64,000 nt of DNA, taken from assembly GCA_008508345.1 (NCBI GenBank), contig QNGE01000741.1, positions 150,665-214,664 on the forward strand, written 5' to 3'. This DNA comes from Paragonimus westermani. Its lineage: Eukaryota; Platyhelminthes; Trematoda; Plagiorchiida; Troglotrematidae. The translations under genes and the position numbers were made by a program. Below, in pieces: positions 22,475 to 34,449 of the stretch (the stretch's first letter is position 1; every line of letters begins with the position of its first letter). The notes under the pieces are model-generated. The model was not told the DNA's origin. It saw nothing but the letters and a program-made list of their open reading frames with translations, and ran no database searches.

Positions 22475-22749
22475 AGAGCTCAGCTTACTTCGCAGTTAGC
22501 TCTCACGTGAAAGACCGTTCCCCAATCCGCAGCTTGGGGACGCGCCCGATGGCACTGAGCCAGCCCACCTGTTTACTGGGTGAGTGCTGCATTAACCAGA
22601 GTCCTCTGCTGTTTGTCGGTAATTAACATTTTAATAATTTTTGCGATTTACCATGAAGTCGTCGACTGAAGCTAACAAGATGATTACCATTTGCCCTTCA
22701 AAAAACTTGAGCATTACCCACAAATGCATTTGAATTAGCCTTTATGCAC

Positions 22750-22868
22750 GATCATTCGGTCATATGTAGTGTGAGATCAATGATACTATAGTCTGCACGG
22801 TTGCCATAAGAAGGCATCGCCAGAGATTGAATCCCAACCGTGACAAGACTATGCACCACTGGCTGACA
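22750..22868 (+). repeat. hammerhead SINE, 5' fragment (no ribozyme)
   Basis: Parallels copy 1 from GGTCATATGTAGTGTGAG through GCACGGTTGCC and the B-box region ATTGAATCCC to CCGTGACAAGACTATGCACCA. It then diverges where the ribozyme should start. Only the promoter half remains. Confidence 0.6.
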
Positions 22869-23930
22869 TTCAACTTGGTCCGGATTCCTGGTAACAGTAC
22901 GTTATGTACCGTCCACCGAAACCAAGAGGCAAATTCTCGGTGTGTGCCCAGGCTCCTATCGGGTACAGTAGTAGCAATGTTAAACATTCCTGCTAAAAAA
23001 GTACTGTGGTCGACACGTGGCTCCGACGGCTTCATTCGCCGAAGACATGAGTGCGAAGATGAACAGGTTGTACGATGTAATATCGTACTTTGATGGTTGA
23101 TCTTAATTAACATCAAACCACTCGGACGGTGGTGAGCGAACGCTGCAACACTACGTTGATCATCGGTTATTTTTTGCAGATATTCGTTGCAGACACAGGG
23201 TAGGCCAAAGCACACTTTGGTACGCCCCCACTCCCACTCAGACGGGCCACAGCGTCTCTGTCATGGACCGTCTACGTTCGTTTCCATGTCCTTTATTGCA
23301 GTCAGCTCCTTTAGGATTGTGCATTGTTCCGCCTTCCCAAGTAGCATAATCTCGCTAGCTCGTAATCCTTCCGGAGATAACAGTGAGAATATCATAAGCA
23401 CTTGCTAACCTCCAATGTCGTAAAGGCGTCTGGTTGCCACCCAAAAGAAGGAGTCGTAATGCTTGTTTAAGGCACATTTTCACTCCTTGACTTTGCTTGC
23501 AACAAAACTAGCTTGAAGTCAGGCAAAATGAAACGACTTAAGATAACGCAACTAGTGAATAAGAAACTTTGGAAACATTGAATTGACGTAAAACCAACCG
23601 GGAGATGAAACGAAGCGACTCCACAACGGAGCAGTAGGCGAGCGCGTGGAATAATTCACAAGTTTGTGTGGGAGATGCATAAGTCGGTATTCTTGCACGT
23701 TCAAACGTTTACAGCGAGATGGGTAAAAAAGACAACCGAAAGTTAAGCGAAGTCGACATTAAATAGACACGCGGGCTATACAGCTCACTTGTTAAAAGGC
23801 AGCCAGAGTTGAGTTTGACAACGCGAAAAGAATCCACCAGGTCGAAGCCATTGACATCAGCGTGAAGGGTTCAAATTCCTCCAGAAAACTGCTCGCGAAC
23901 GACGTTCGGTGAGGGGGCGGAGGGAGGTGT
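22869..23930. other. no gene seen
   Basis: The frame 22760-23215 (-) overlaps the SINE and has no domain. Nothing else recognised. Confidence 0.4.
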
Positions 23931-24146
23931 TGACCAGCGATCGTATGGCTTCTCTAAGCGTCCCAACTGCAACCATGTTTTCCCGCACACGTGATACTGC
24001 GTACGTCTGCTATAGGAGGCCTGATATGAACTCAGTGCCACTTACTTCAGCCGTGCAACTAACTGCACGTGGTGAATGTTCACTCTTTTCCCAACGATTC
24101 CTCTACCATTCCAATCTTCAAGCTCGTTTCGCTGGCACCTTTTCGA
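23931..24146 (+). repeat. dispersed repeat R, copy 1 (diverged)
   Basis: Shares TTCTCTAAGCGTCCCAACTG and the following 200 bp with 27910-28133. The apparent 215-residue open frame (23909-24556) starts inside this repeat, so it is probably not a gene. Family unknown. Confidence 0.7.
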
Positions 24147-24254
24147 ATGTTGCTCGGTTTTCGTCAGGAAAGAGATTTCTCAGTTGTAAGATATCCGCAC
24201 CAAATGTAGTACGAATGAAGTTGAATAGTTTGGGCGTCGTGTTTAACATGCTAC

Positions 24255-24385
24255 TGATAAACAGATTGGGAATAACACAATGCGACTTGGATTACAACAC
24301 TTTTGAGGAAGGCCACCCGATGTGGTTGAAACGTAGAATATTACAACTTGCTCGTAACGCTGTGTTATTCCCAATCTGTTTATCA
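24255..24385. repeat. perfect 25-bp inverted repeat with 81-bp spacer
   Basis: TGATAAACAGATTGGGAATA and five further bases at 24255-24279 are the exact reverse complement of 24361-24385. The spacer is not repetitive. It could be a small foldback element or an inverted duplication. Confidence 0.75.
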
Positions 24386-26269
24386 AGGACAATTGAGTTT
24401 CATGGGTCTGCAGATACAGACCCACTATTGGCTACAACCCACTGTCGTGCTAGGGTGTTTCGAGCTAGTGGTGTGGGTTATCATGAAATTCTCGAACCAG
24501 GTACACAAAAACCAACCTTGCTTATCGGAACAGTCCGTGGCCAAGCCATTGCCTAGCCACCATGCGGTTTCTTTCCACTACTAACAGTCACACTGAACAA
24601 TGTGCGGCACGGTAGACGTCTTGTTAGCAACTGGAAGTTGGTCAGAAACCCGCACAAAATTCACCTTGGCAAATATTGGCCAAGTAAACACAGCTGCTGT
24701 TAGATCTCCAATGTATGGGATTAGATGCACTGTTTAATGTCCGGTAGTCCTTACACAGACGACACAGATGTAGCCACACAGACCACGGACGGATGAGGCT
24801 AGCTGGAGCATAAGCTCAAAATCAGCTTGGATAATTTCAGCCTATCGGGCGCTACATGGCAGATTGACGGTGCTCGCGTGAAAAGATTGTTTATGACATC
24901 GCTTGTCACGGCCGACAGTTCGTTAACAGATCTAACCAGCTGTAGAGTCTCGAATGGTAAATTCAGTTATGGAGGTCGGACGGGTCACAACCGAGTGGTG
25001 CTTTGCCTCTGTATTGACCTGGAGATACCCCCGGTCTGCCTGCTGTACGATGCGTAAAATCCTTCCTAAAATCTTAGCTCACATTGTACATAGGACCTTA
25101 AGGATCTTTGCCTGCCGTCTGCCTGATGCATTAGGTCGCGTTGTTTGTTGGCATGCTTGTCGGCCTATGCGCGCCAAGCGCGACACACGCTTTTTCCGGC
25201 TTGCTCGCGCGCTCGTCGGTCGGGTCCTTATCCTCCCTAGCTGTTTCGCGCATCGGTGTCGCCTAGCGCTGATCGAGACCATTTGTAATTATCGCATAAT
25301 ATATTTTCGGTCTCGCAATTATTTGTATTTTCATTTCGCGTCTGGTATTTCTGCGCACACTTGAGGAAACGTTAATTTAGTGCACGTACGCACTAAACCT
25401 CGAATGTCAAGATACTGATTAGGCGCGATTGGCGGGTATCAACTAGCAAGTCGAAATGCTTCAGGGAATCAGCACCACTAGTAAGGAAGGAAGCATCGGC
25501 TATTGGGAAAATCCGGTTAAAACTGCGAAGTAGACCACAACTCACAACGCAACATCAGCAAACTGAATGCTTTAACAGGTAACTCATTTGTTGACCGGAG
25601 TGTTACGTCGGATTCCATTTGCGGTCTCATTGTTGGACAGACGACGCCAAACTCTTCCCAAATACAGAGTAGGGAGTTGACTTGAAGGAAGGACGGTCAA
25701 TTTGTCTGATCGACAGCTGTCATTGTCGAAACGTGCCGGTCTGCTAGTTTAATCGTCTGTTTCAATGACAAAAACATTGTGATCGGTGTCTTCCAACATA
25801 TTCATCGCACGTTCGATGGTCGCCACAGGTTTGGACAGAGATCAGGATGGCGACCTAGATGGCTAAGTGCTGGCACGAAAGGATGCCGATTCACACCGCA
25901 ACTACGCCATCACAGAATATGGATAAGATTGATTACGACCATAACGTTCTTTGGGTACCTTCCGCAGGGTTGTCATTCCGGCGTCCCTTGCAGTCAACAA
26001 ATTATCGGCGAGACTGCAATTAGTATAGTCGCATAAATGACAGTGAGAACGCGGCGCTTCGAAACCAATTGTGAGTGCACCAGCTAACATCGCCAGACCA
26101 CCCAACTAACTTGAGGGCGATAACCGTTAATGCCACCATGCATGAGCGACTGAACGCAGACACAGATGGTCATATACCGTAAGCCGATTCAAGTCTATCC
26201 TCAGACGCAAAGTAACACAGCCCTCGGTTGCTTTATATTCGCGACTCGTATGCCTCCGAGAGGTGCCTG
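24386..26269. other. no gene seen; GC-rich block and a repeat shared with the FET upstream region
   Basis: About 25090-25270 is GC-rich. About 25299-25400 resembles 33165-33265 (both contain CGCGTCTGG followed by (T/C)ATTT). The open frame 24954-25364 runs through this and has no domain. Confidence 0.45.
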
Positions 26270-27090
26270 TTTGTCATAGGAGATTCTCTAGATTAGCACA
26301 CATCATATTAGCGTTGGAGGTACGAACTTTTATTTCATCCGCAATACCTCCGTCATTGCTGATGCAACTCCCCAAGTATATGAAGTAAACAATTTCGATA
26401 ACTTCAGTACCCATCTGCAAACCAACGTCATCGCAACAGTTGCACTTGGAGGCTGCAAAGTGTATTCCGGAGAATCTAGTAGGGTGAAAAATAGAATCCA
26501 CCATTAACTGCGCTGCATGAAGATCAGCATTTTGTCACCAGCAAAGTTAAAACCAGTCTCCTGTCAACTGAGAGGTCCGCGCCGGCATATTATGGCGAAA
26601 TTAAGAGAAAAAAGTGACTGGACAGTGTCTGAGGTACGCCTACCAATACTTTGACAACTTACCGTGAACATTAGCTGTAGTGTCCCCACGTTTAGGAGAC
26701 TGATCGATCCACTGAATTAAACGCGCCATTACAGTACCGAAATAAGGCAACTGTTGGCCGGCAGTACACATGGCGGAGTTCGATGAACGTGGTCAGTACG
26801 GCACCGTCCAGGACGAAACTGTCCGTTCCTCCCTAGTGGCTTCCTCCCGGATTGCAGAGTCCGCGAAGCAAAATGGAAGCCAGAATCTTAGTTATGACTG
26901 GAATCAAGTCTCATTGTGGTTTTCCCAGGAGCCCCTGGTGTAGGGATAAGGTAACTACCATCGAGTGTATTCGGAAGAAAGGGATCTTCACCGTCAAGAA
27001 CTCTATCGATGACTCTCCACTCTTTTTGAAAAGTGCCGGCACAAGGTCATCCGGGTCAGAGACCCAGTCAAGTTTGCTTATCAATCGCAA
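26270..27090 (-). mobile_element. LINE fragment C (same family as A and B)
   Basis: On the - strand, in changing frames: DPDDLVPALFKKSG near 27040, LITKILASILLRGL-type sequence, ELRHVYCRPTVALF then GAFNSVDRSVS near 26730 (motif A region), GKLSK and VGVPQTL, and finally EVIEIVYFIYLGSCIS then IADEI in the frame 26274-26504. Heavily frameshifted. It ends before the C-terminus. Confidence 0.7.
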
Positions 27091-27150
27091 ACATAAAACA
27101 TGTCAATTATGTACATCATGCAGATAAGGACAAAGAGGAACTAGACACGC

Positions 27151-27780
27151 CTACAAGCACATCAAGTACGATGTAATCACGATTACGGCAACCCGACAGC
27201 TTGCCTTATGACTTCGGCTGGTAGGTTCGGATAAGCATCTCTTCGCAGAAGGCGGTAACCTTGGGTTTCGACTGCTCAACAATATCTTGGATGAGTTTAA
27301 CGGGTTGATTTGGTGACCCGTTATCACTAGGTGTTCAGCAATCAGTGACGCTTGATTTCGAGCAATCAGTTCACCCAGTTGAGACTGGTGCGTCATGAAT
27401 TATTTCAACCATTTCGAGATATGCTGAAAGACTCGCTGTGGTAGTTGTCAATCTGTTCTGCCTACGTAAACGTCCCCGCAACAGCAGGGGAACTGTTACA
27501 CAACATGGGAGACAGAAGAGTTCGAAAAAGTAACTTCACGACTGTGGAGAACCAGGCCTCCGGTGGTTTGAACCAAGCGCGGCTACACAGCCGTGTATGC
27601 TCAAGCTAGGACAGACTTTAGTTTGTGCTTTGAGTCGTTCGCTGAATGAACACCTTTGAGTGACAAGAGCAGGAAAACCTATCTTTTGAACCATACGTAT
27701 GGGCTTCGTGATCCTACTCATCGTACCGTGCCTCGAATTTATTGGGGTATCCATCTGCTAGTAAGGTTTGTTTTAATATC
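27151..27780 (-). pseudogene. second Penelope-like fragment (GIY-YIG and tail)
   Basis: On the - strand: LKAQTKVCPSLSIHGCVAALGS in the frame 27536-27754, then QFPCCCGDVYVGRT near 27480 (the GIY-YIG core with YVGRT), RVFQHISKWL, and in the frame 27151-27396 AEHLVITGHQINPLNSSKIL then RNPRL, the C-terminal end typical of these elements. Two stops and frameshifts interrupt it. It differs in sequence from the copy at 9274 and probably belongs to another subfamily. Confidence 0.65.
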
Positions 27781-27909
27781 TCCTGTTCTGACTGCAGTTT
27801 ACCACGGGTAAAAATACGTCCGGCTCTATGAAACGATGTTTTGACCAAACGCCATTTGTATGCCATAGGAACAAAGATGAAAAACCGAAGATACTGACCG
27901 CCCCTGTAG

Positions 27910-28409
27910 TGACTAGCAATCGTGTGACTTCTCTAAGCGTCCCAACTGCAACCATGTTTTCCCGCATACATGATTCTGCGTACGTCTGCCGTAGGAGACT
28001 TGATACGAACTCAGTGCCACTTACGTCAGCAGTGCAACTAACTGCACGCGGTGAACGTTCACCCTTTTCCCAACGATTCCTCTACCATTCCATTCTTCAA
28101 GCTCGTTTCGCTGACACCTTTTCGAGTGCTGTTTAACGCACCCGAATGTTCTACGCACTTCTCGGCTGGCGTGCTTTTGAGTGCCATCAGGTGGGCCGGA
28201 GCCCATGCCACACTTCTTTTCTTCTCTTGACTGACGCCATTGGTCCCAGGCTAGACTCGAGCTAATTATTTACTGCATTTCTAAACATTGCTGAGATTAT
28301 ACGGTTTATTTCCAAACCCCGCTGCGTTCTTTTACTTCGATGTCTGTTGGGACTACGGTTCGATCGTTTTTCAGGGAGAGTTTCAAATTATTAGTGGACG
28401 AGGGTTGAG
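27910..28409 (+). repeat. dispersed repeat R, copy 2
   Basis: From 27971 to 28408 it is almost identical to 39655-40092 (I see a single C/A difference, near 27982). The first 220 bp also match 23931-24146. No protein match on either strand. Near identity over 438 bp means a recent copy event or an assembly duplication. Confidence 0.8.
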
Positions 28410-29717
28410 CACATACCCACTTGTCCAACATACCACGTGTTGCTCTGCGGTGAACTAAGCGCTGTAACGTGCCACGTGTGCGCCTAATAATAAGTACATA
28501 AAAAATCCCGTGTTGTTCCACACAACTTCGTCAGATAAGGGTAAGTAGGGGGTAAACTCTAAGGAAACTGACAAAAAAATCAAAGTGACTAACATCAGTA
28601 AAAAGTAAAATACCACCAACTCATCGTCTACACAATAACGGTTTAGCTGTTGTAAGCCGGGACTTCCCGCCCAATTATTCCTAGGAAAATGCCCGCTAGT
28701 TTCCGGCGTAACGGACTGCACACAGCAACACCGTCTAGAGATTGAAACGAAATTTTTCTTAAAATAAAATGATACTCGAGGAGCACGTATCCCACCTCTA
28801 GCTACAGATACAATCAGGAAGAGGAACATTCGTGAAAAGGGAAGCTACAGCCACGGAACACACCACCTAAATTCTCGCCGAAGCGTTTTCCAAGCTTTCC
28901 GTCAATTCGAAAGTCTCCCAAACAATATGGAGATAAAAGTTTGTGGGTTGGATCCAAGGTTCCCGATGACTAACGAGCAACTTTGTGGTGAGTAGAGTTG
29001 TCCATGCACGAGATCGGGCGTACAGGGGCACCATTTCTGTGCACTTTTGAAGCGTCTCTCATTCGGTGTGTTCCCGCGTCAATTGCGTGATGCATACGGC
29101 TGGCAAGCGTTACGTTTGCGACTGATGACAGTAGACGGAATGCTAACATCGCAATGTATGTCTCCGTCCTACTCTAGTGCAGTGGTCAAACTTCTCAAAC
29201 GAAGACCCGTTTTCCCCACTGACATTTCTCGCAGAATATCGATTCATTGTTGCGACGAACAGCGCCCCTAACCACAGCCCTGCCCGGCCGTCTACAAATG
29301 AGTGAAGCGGATAGTCCTAAGCCGTACTAGAACAGATGTGGGCTCATGCCGTGTTCTTCCCCCACTGCCGGCTGACCCTCCGACCTGTTATTCGGCGTTA
29401 CCACTTTCACAAGGCTAGGTTTCAAACTAACGAGGCGTCGCAAACGGTATGATTGAACCAGCCATCCGTAGGCCACTACTCGTCATTAAGCACGTAAAGT
29501 AGATTTATCAAAAAGCGATAAAAGAAATCCGTTTATTGAACAACGTCCAGTGATAAAGTCATAGAAATGCTGAAAACTTGTAGTTACAGGGATAGGTATG
29601 TACGCTAGGAAGTTCCAACAACGAAGGACGGTGAAATGCACCCCGTCTAGTGTGAAGAGGCTACACAATGCAGTCTGTACGTGACAAAGACTGTAGAGAA
29701 AAAGAGATTCAAACTGG
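28410..29717. other. no gene seen; 3' side of the FET gene
   Basis: Lies downstream of the FET stop codon. The untranslated 3' end should extend here on the - strand. I see an AATAAA-like TCAATAAACG on the - strand near 29531-29540, about 180 bp after the stop, a candidate poly(A) signal. Confidence 0.4.
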
Positions 29718-32700
29718 TCAGTAGGGTGCGGGACGAGCTCTTCCAGCACCTACACCACTCCCGCGCATAGGCCCTCCTCCTCGGCCACCACGACCGGTCA
29801 TGGACATGGCACCAGCGCTGACGGGACCACCACGACCAAAACCGGGCATGGTATTCGGTTGGGAAGGTGCACTGAGAACAGGAGTGCCGACTTGTCCATT
29901 TCCTCTGGACACCGCGGTAGCCGAACCCCTTCCTGTACCAGAAACATCACCTGATCCTGACGTATCCAGCGCCCGTGGAACCTGAAACGATTTATTAAGA
30001 AAAAGCAGCCCATAGAGTCCGATCCAACATAATACAAAATCTCATCGCCTTAAGAAACATGTCTACATGCTGAACTGTAACACACGTATAAATTGGCTTA
30101 GCGAAGTCCGGAAAAGAAAACTAAACTTTAACCCTACTTAGTAAGCAAATGTATACAGGTGGAGCGGACAAAGCATAAGCCTTAACAAACGTTATCCTGA
30201 GTGTTTCCTTGATGTAAAAATCCTCTGAAGATACAGTGGGGTCAGGGATGACGCCAGAAAGCATACCTAAGAACAAAATAGAGAAACCCATTTAGGGTAA
30301 GGAAATGGTGCATGCACTCCTTGAATACGACGCGTTGTTGTCGCTTGGCTCTGTCCTGGACAGAGATAGGTAGTGACCGAAACCGTCATCAACAAGTTGT
30401 TATCAAACCCGATGCGGAAAAAAAGAAACGCACACACGGACTAACATGACATCGGTTGCACTGTTCCCGCCAAGAAAAATTGATATTCCCACATTGTGCG
30501 CAGCTCCAATCACCTTCTCTGGAACCAGCTTGATTGGAACCTCCTGTGCGTCCGTTGGTTGCACCGCCGCGGTTTCCACGAGAGAAAGAGCCACCACCAC
30601 GATTGGAAAAATCTTTCCCATCAAACTGGACACCAGCTCCCGTAAACGCCGCAAGACTTGCAGCGGCGGCAGCGCTGTTGTTCATGAGGCTAGCCATTGT
30701 ATTTCCGCTAGCCGCTGCTGCGACAGCAGCCGCTGCAAGAGCGGCTGCCGCATTGTTTGGTCCACCGGGGCCAATCATGCTAGCGTTTCCCAGCATTTGA
30801 TTGCTTTGACCTACACCACCTCCACCCGGAGGAATAATTACGGGACGTTGACTATTAACGGCCTGTTTGACTTCAATTTTTCGACCAAGGAAATCGTGTT
30901 CTGAAAGAGAGCAAGCACGGCCATTTGTCATCACATCACAAGACGACCACTGATTCAAATGAGGACTGATGTGCGGTTATAAAAAGAGATGACCATGCGG
31001 AAAGTATAGCCAAGAAATTGAACGCATGACGACGGCTCTAGAAAGTGCTTTGATGGTCACCAACCTATTATGCCTCGTGTACTCATGACATTCAAGCGAA
31101 CAAATAAGTCGTAAAAAGTCCAGGAAAAGAATAAGACGAAGAACATGGTAATTAGTAGGGGTCAACTAACCTGAAAACCACTTAATAGCTGCCTGCACAC
31201 ACTGCTGGTCCTCATAGGTGACAAGCGCCTCTCCTTTGGGGACGCCTTTTTCCTTGAAGATCCACACCATCGGCATTCCGCTTTTCGCGTTTATCTAGTT
31301 GCTGTTACCAAATATGACTAAACCCCTTACTTTGATTTTCCCAACAACGCCGAACTGGGCCTTCATAGTTTCGTGGTCGATTGTTTGCGGAAGATTGCTG
31401 ACAAACACAGTGTCCTCGCGCAGACCATCGGCTAAAAAAACAACCGTCGGAAGTATAAAAAAACGACCTACGGTTCGTCACACTGGGGAGGTTGGAGTTT
31501 GTTCGTGGACCTGTGGATTTAAATAAATAAAACATAATTGTAAGCCGTGATGTTCAGTGAGTTTAAAGAAAAACGATACCACGAAAAGGACCGCGAATGA
31601 CGGTACTTACCACCCAACTTGTTAAATCCACCTCTTTGGCTGAAAAACACTAATCTTCGTAAACGTGGAAAAAACCGGCGGGACCACACAAAAACAAGTA
31701 AAGGTTAAAAAAAGTACACGCTGGTCCGATTCCGCTATTCTGTAAAAAAAATGCATAAACGGTGCCGAAAAACACAGACTCACACATGGAGTAAAACGGT
31801 TGGCGTTGGACCAGCGAAACCGGAGTTAGTGACCAAAACAGGAACGAAAACAGCCCTTCCAGTAAACCGAACCATATACGTTTCTCATCGTTACCCAAAA
31901 AGTTGCTTAAAACTCAAAAGCCCGTTGGGCAAATGCAAAGTTTACAAAAACCGGAACTCAACATACCCGCCTCGTGTTGTGGTTCCACCGCGAGTAGATG
32001 CGCCGCTTGCGTCTTGTAAAAAAGCCATATGACCAAAACCTGATGGAGACGACATCAGAAACTAAAGGAAACTTACCAGCTAAGCTTTGATCATGCGCGA
32101 AGGCTTCTAAGATAGCTCCGTTAGTGGGCATAGGTTGCCCAAATGCATTCGTCATAAGCGGTCCGAACTGTTGCATATCTGAAGTGCACTCAATAGCGGC
32201 AACATCAAACTAACCACTTCCTAAAGTTGCTTGCATGGCGGTAAGACCAGGGGGGACGTTTTGCCCCATGCCTGCATACTGATTGAAAGTTCCAGAAAAA
32301 TCCGGGTAGGCAAATCCTCCAGTACCTCAAATACAAAATACATGACAGCCAGAACAGTACCTGGTTGCATTGGAACTTGAGAACCAGGGCCTACTTGACA
32401 CACTGGTACAGATGATGACTGTGAGTAGCCAACATTTGACTGATCGAAATTGTATGACGCAGCCGATTGGTTTCCAAACATAGCACCGGGAACGCCCGTA
32501 GAGCCTGCACCACCTTGTTGCGGTAGAGCGTAACCCTGAAGCAAGTGGGCGTTTTGATCACCGCTGGCCGTTGGGTAGTGAAAGGATGGATAACCGCCAG
32601 CTTGTCCAGGTTGCTGCATTCCGGGATAAGCGAACTCTGCAACAAATCAAGTGTTCACATTAAACGAGGAAGACAGGAAAATTCGATGGACATAAAGACA

Positions 32701-32964
32701 AATGGTAGACAGTATTAGCATGTCTAGACGCAGACAATAGGGCACGATCACTACTGTGAGGCCAGAGTCATACGCGGAGGTAACCACCAGACAATATACA
32801 AAACACCTAATTCGGAATGTCCCGGTGGTAGCGACGAGGTGAACAGGACAGGGAACTGGGACGATCAACAGCTGTCCGATACGGCTAGTTCTCGAGTATG
32901 TTCGCAAGCGAGCCCCGGTCTTAGAGGATACTCCCGCCGGGTCAGTACAAGCGAAACCCACCAT
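29718..32964 (-). CDS. FET-family RNA-binding protein (FUS/EWSR1/TAF15/Cabeza type), complete
   Basis: Eleven exons on the - strand: 32962-32964, 32361-32634, 32215-32325, 32077-32178, 31967-32012, 31611-31639, 31472-31510, 31331-31431, 31171-31294, 30446-30900, 29718-29981. All introns are GT-AG, phases agree at every join, and the total of 1548 bp is 515 codons plus TGA. Domain order: Q/G/Y/P-rich low-complexity N-terminus (2-165), short RG stretch (172-190), RRM (208-290, with TVFVSNLP as RNP2 and GEALVTYED near RNP1), an A/G-rich linker, RGG block (about 370-400), RanBP2-type zinc finger (406-428, C410, C413, C424, C427 with W408) and an RGG C-terminus ending RARPAPY, a PY nuclear-import signal. 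FET proteins bind RNA, couple transcription to splicing and phase-separate. The start is the least certain part: it puts only ATG in exon 1; the alternative is the in-frame ATG at 32617-32619. Confidence 0.88.
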
Positions 32965-33004
32965 AACCTTCTCTGTTTAGCGATTTAACAAGTTGAGCCC
33001 GGGC

Positions 33005-33010
33005 TATATA
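33005..33010 (-). promoter_or_regulatory. candidate TATA box of the FET gene
   Basis: On the - strand TTATATAGCCC lies 41 bases upstream of the proposed ATG at 32962-32964. The spacing leaves only a very short leader, so a different start site or trans-splicing is possible. Confidence 0.35.
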
Positions 33011-34002
33011 ACGGCCGGTTTCCCGTTTATTTAAGCCCGTTAAATTCACTATGCTTTCGAAGGCTCAGATCGAGGGCTAACGGCCGGTACTGCAATTACT
33101 GGTTTAATTATATAGTGACATTGAGGTAACTGCGGCCGAAAACACCAGCTTGCATTACGACCGTTATATATGTCGGGTATCGCAAACATTCGCACTTTTA
33201 TTCCGCGTCTGGCATTTACTGTGTAACTGTGAGACATTAGGTGACTGCATGTTCGCACCAAAACGTGTTACTTAGCCGGAGCACACCTGAGCGAGAATAA
33301 TGCAGCTTGCACCGAACGTGCATGTCGCGCCAATGTGGGCTGATATGGGTAAATCACAACTTCTTTCAGACTATATGCCTAAACAAACATGGCGTGTTCA
33401 ATATGGAAAGACGACAAAAAAGCGCATATTAAACTATTGAGTGCAGCAAATGCAGGGTTAATAGAAACACGAAAATGCACCAAAATCTCGGCAGCCAACA
33501 GGCACCACCACTCACGGTCAGCCATGTTCATTGTTTGTGACACAGTGATTAAAACAAACCTCCGGCGGCACATCACGACTTCCCCCAATACCGTTTATCA
33601 ACTAACAGTATTCTTTATCACGATTTCTTGAAGTCAGTTAAGGCTCTGAACATCTCGACAAGCATTTTTGGTTGCGTTGGGACAACCATAGTGACCAGTG
33701 ATTATGTTTCGTTTTCGCAGTCCACGGTCATATTCTTGCGGTTCGTTCTTGATTTCGACTGGCTGCAGCAGTGAACAAGATTTTCCACGCACCGCTTCTG
33801 TTTTCTCACTTTGAGTGAACTTTCTGGCTGAACTAAATGCACGTTAAATATTTTTCCTCAAGCATACGTTACCATAGCAGCACTTGTAGTATCTACATTT
33901 CATTATTATATTTTGCAAATCTTTTGTATATCCTTCTACATACCGTTTCGTTAACTACACCTGGACACATTTGAAAGCATCATCACCACTTTGAATTTCG
34001 TC
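33011..34002. other. upstream region of FET; no gene seen
   Basis: 33165-33265 resembles 25299-25400. An 80-codon frame beginning ATG at 33389 (+, divergent from FET) is unrecognised. Nothing else is seen up to the LTR. Confidence 0.4.
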
Positions 34003-34052
34003 GTCTTGTTGGAACTGATCCAACAAAATACAACCCTGTCAGTTATCACTAT

Positions 34053-34388
34053 TGTAGTGGAACGGAGAGTTGGGGGAACAGTACCTCAAGGCAAATACAA
34101 GAATTCACAGTAGGTGTCCGCAACTAATTCCACTACACTAAGTCTGCTGCGTATTGCAAGAAGATTCTTGCCTTTAGTAATAACGTAATTGGTTCCTCCA
34201 ACGAGCTAAATGAACGTTACCACCGTTAGTCCACGATAACCAGGACCGCGTGCGAGCAGGAGGCGAAAAGCGCGAGGACGAAGTGTGTATTGATTCAAAC
34301 AATAGACAAGTAGTTAATATGTACAATGAACATAACCGGTATGAAGAATGGTAAGTAACAAAAGATCGAAATGGTAACAGACTCTACA
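34053..34388 (-). repeat. Gypsy-1 3' LTR (336 bp)
   Basis: Ends are TGTAG...CTACA. Matches 38587-38775 at both ends with a number of substitutions. The middle (about 34209-34350) has no counterpart in the other LTR. Confidence 0.85.
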
Positions 34389-34391
34389 TAA

Positions 34392-34400
34392 CTCCCCCCT
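34392..34400 (-). other. Gypsy-1 polypurine tract
   Basis: AGGGGGGAG on the - strand, three bases before the 3' LTR; this is the usual plus-strand primer position. Confidence 0.6.
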
Positions 34401-34449
34401 AGAGCGTGAGAGAAAAGGAAACGCTCGATAGTTAGAGAATCACAGTGAA

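Noticed and set aside
23909..24556. 215-codon open frame on the + strand
   Set aside because: Its first third is the dispersed repeat R, copies of which are closed in other places; the rest contains the inverted repeat and no domain.
33389..33631. ATG-initiated 80-codon frame divergent from the FET gene
   Set aside because: No recognisable family and no splice partner; it could be a first exon, but nothing supports it.
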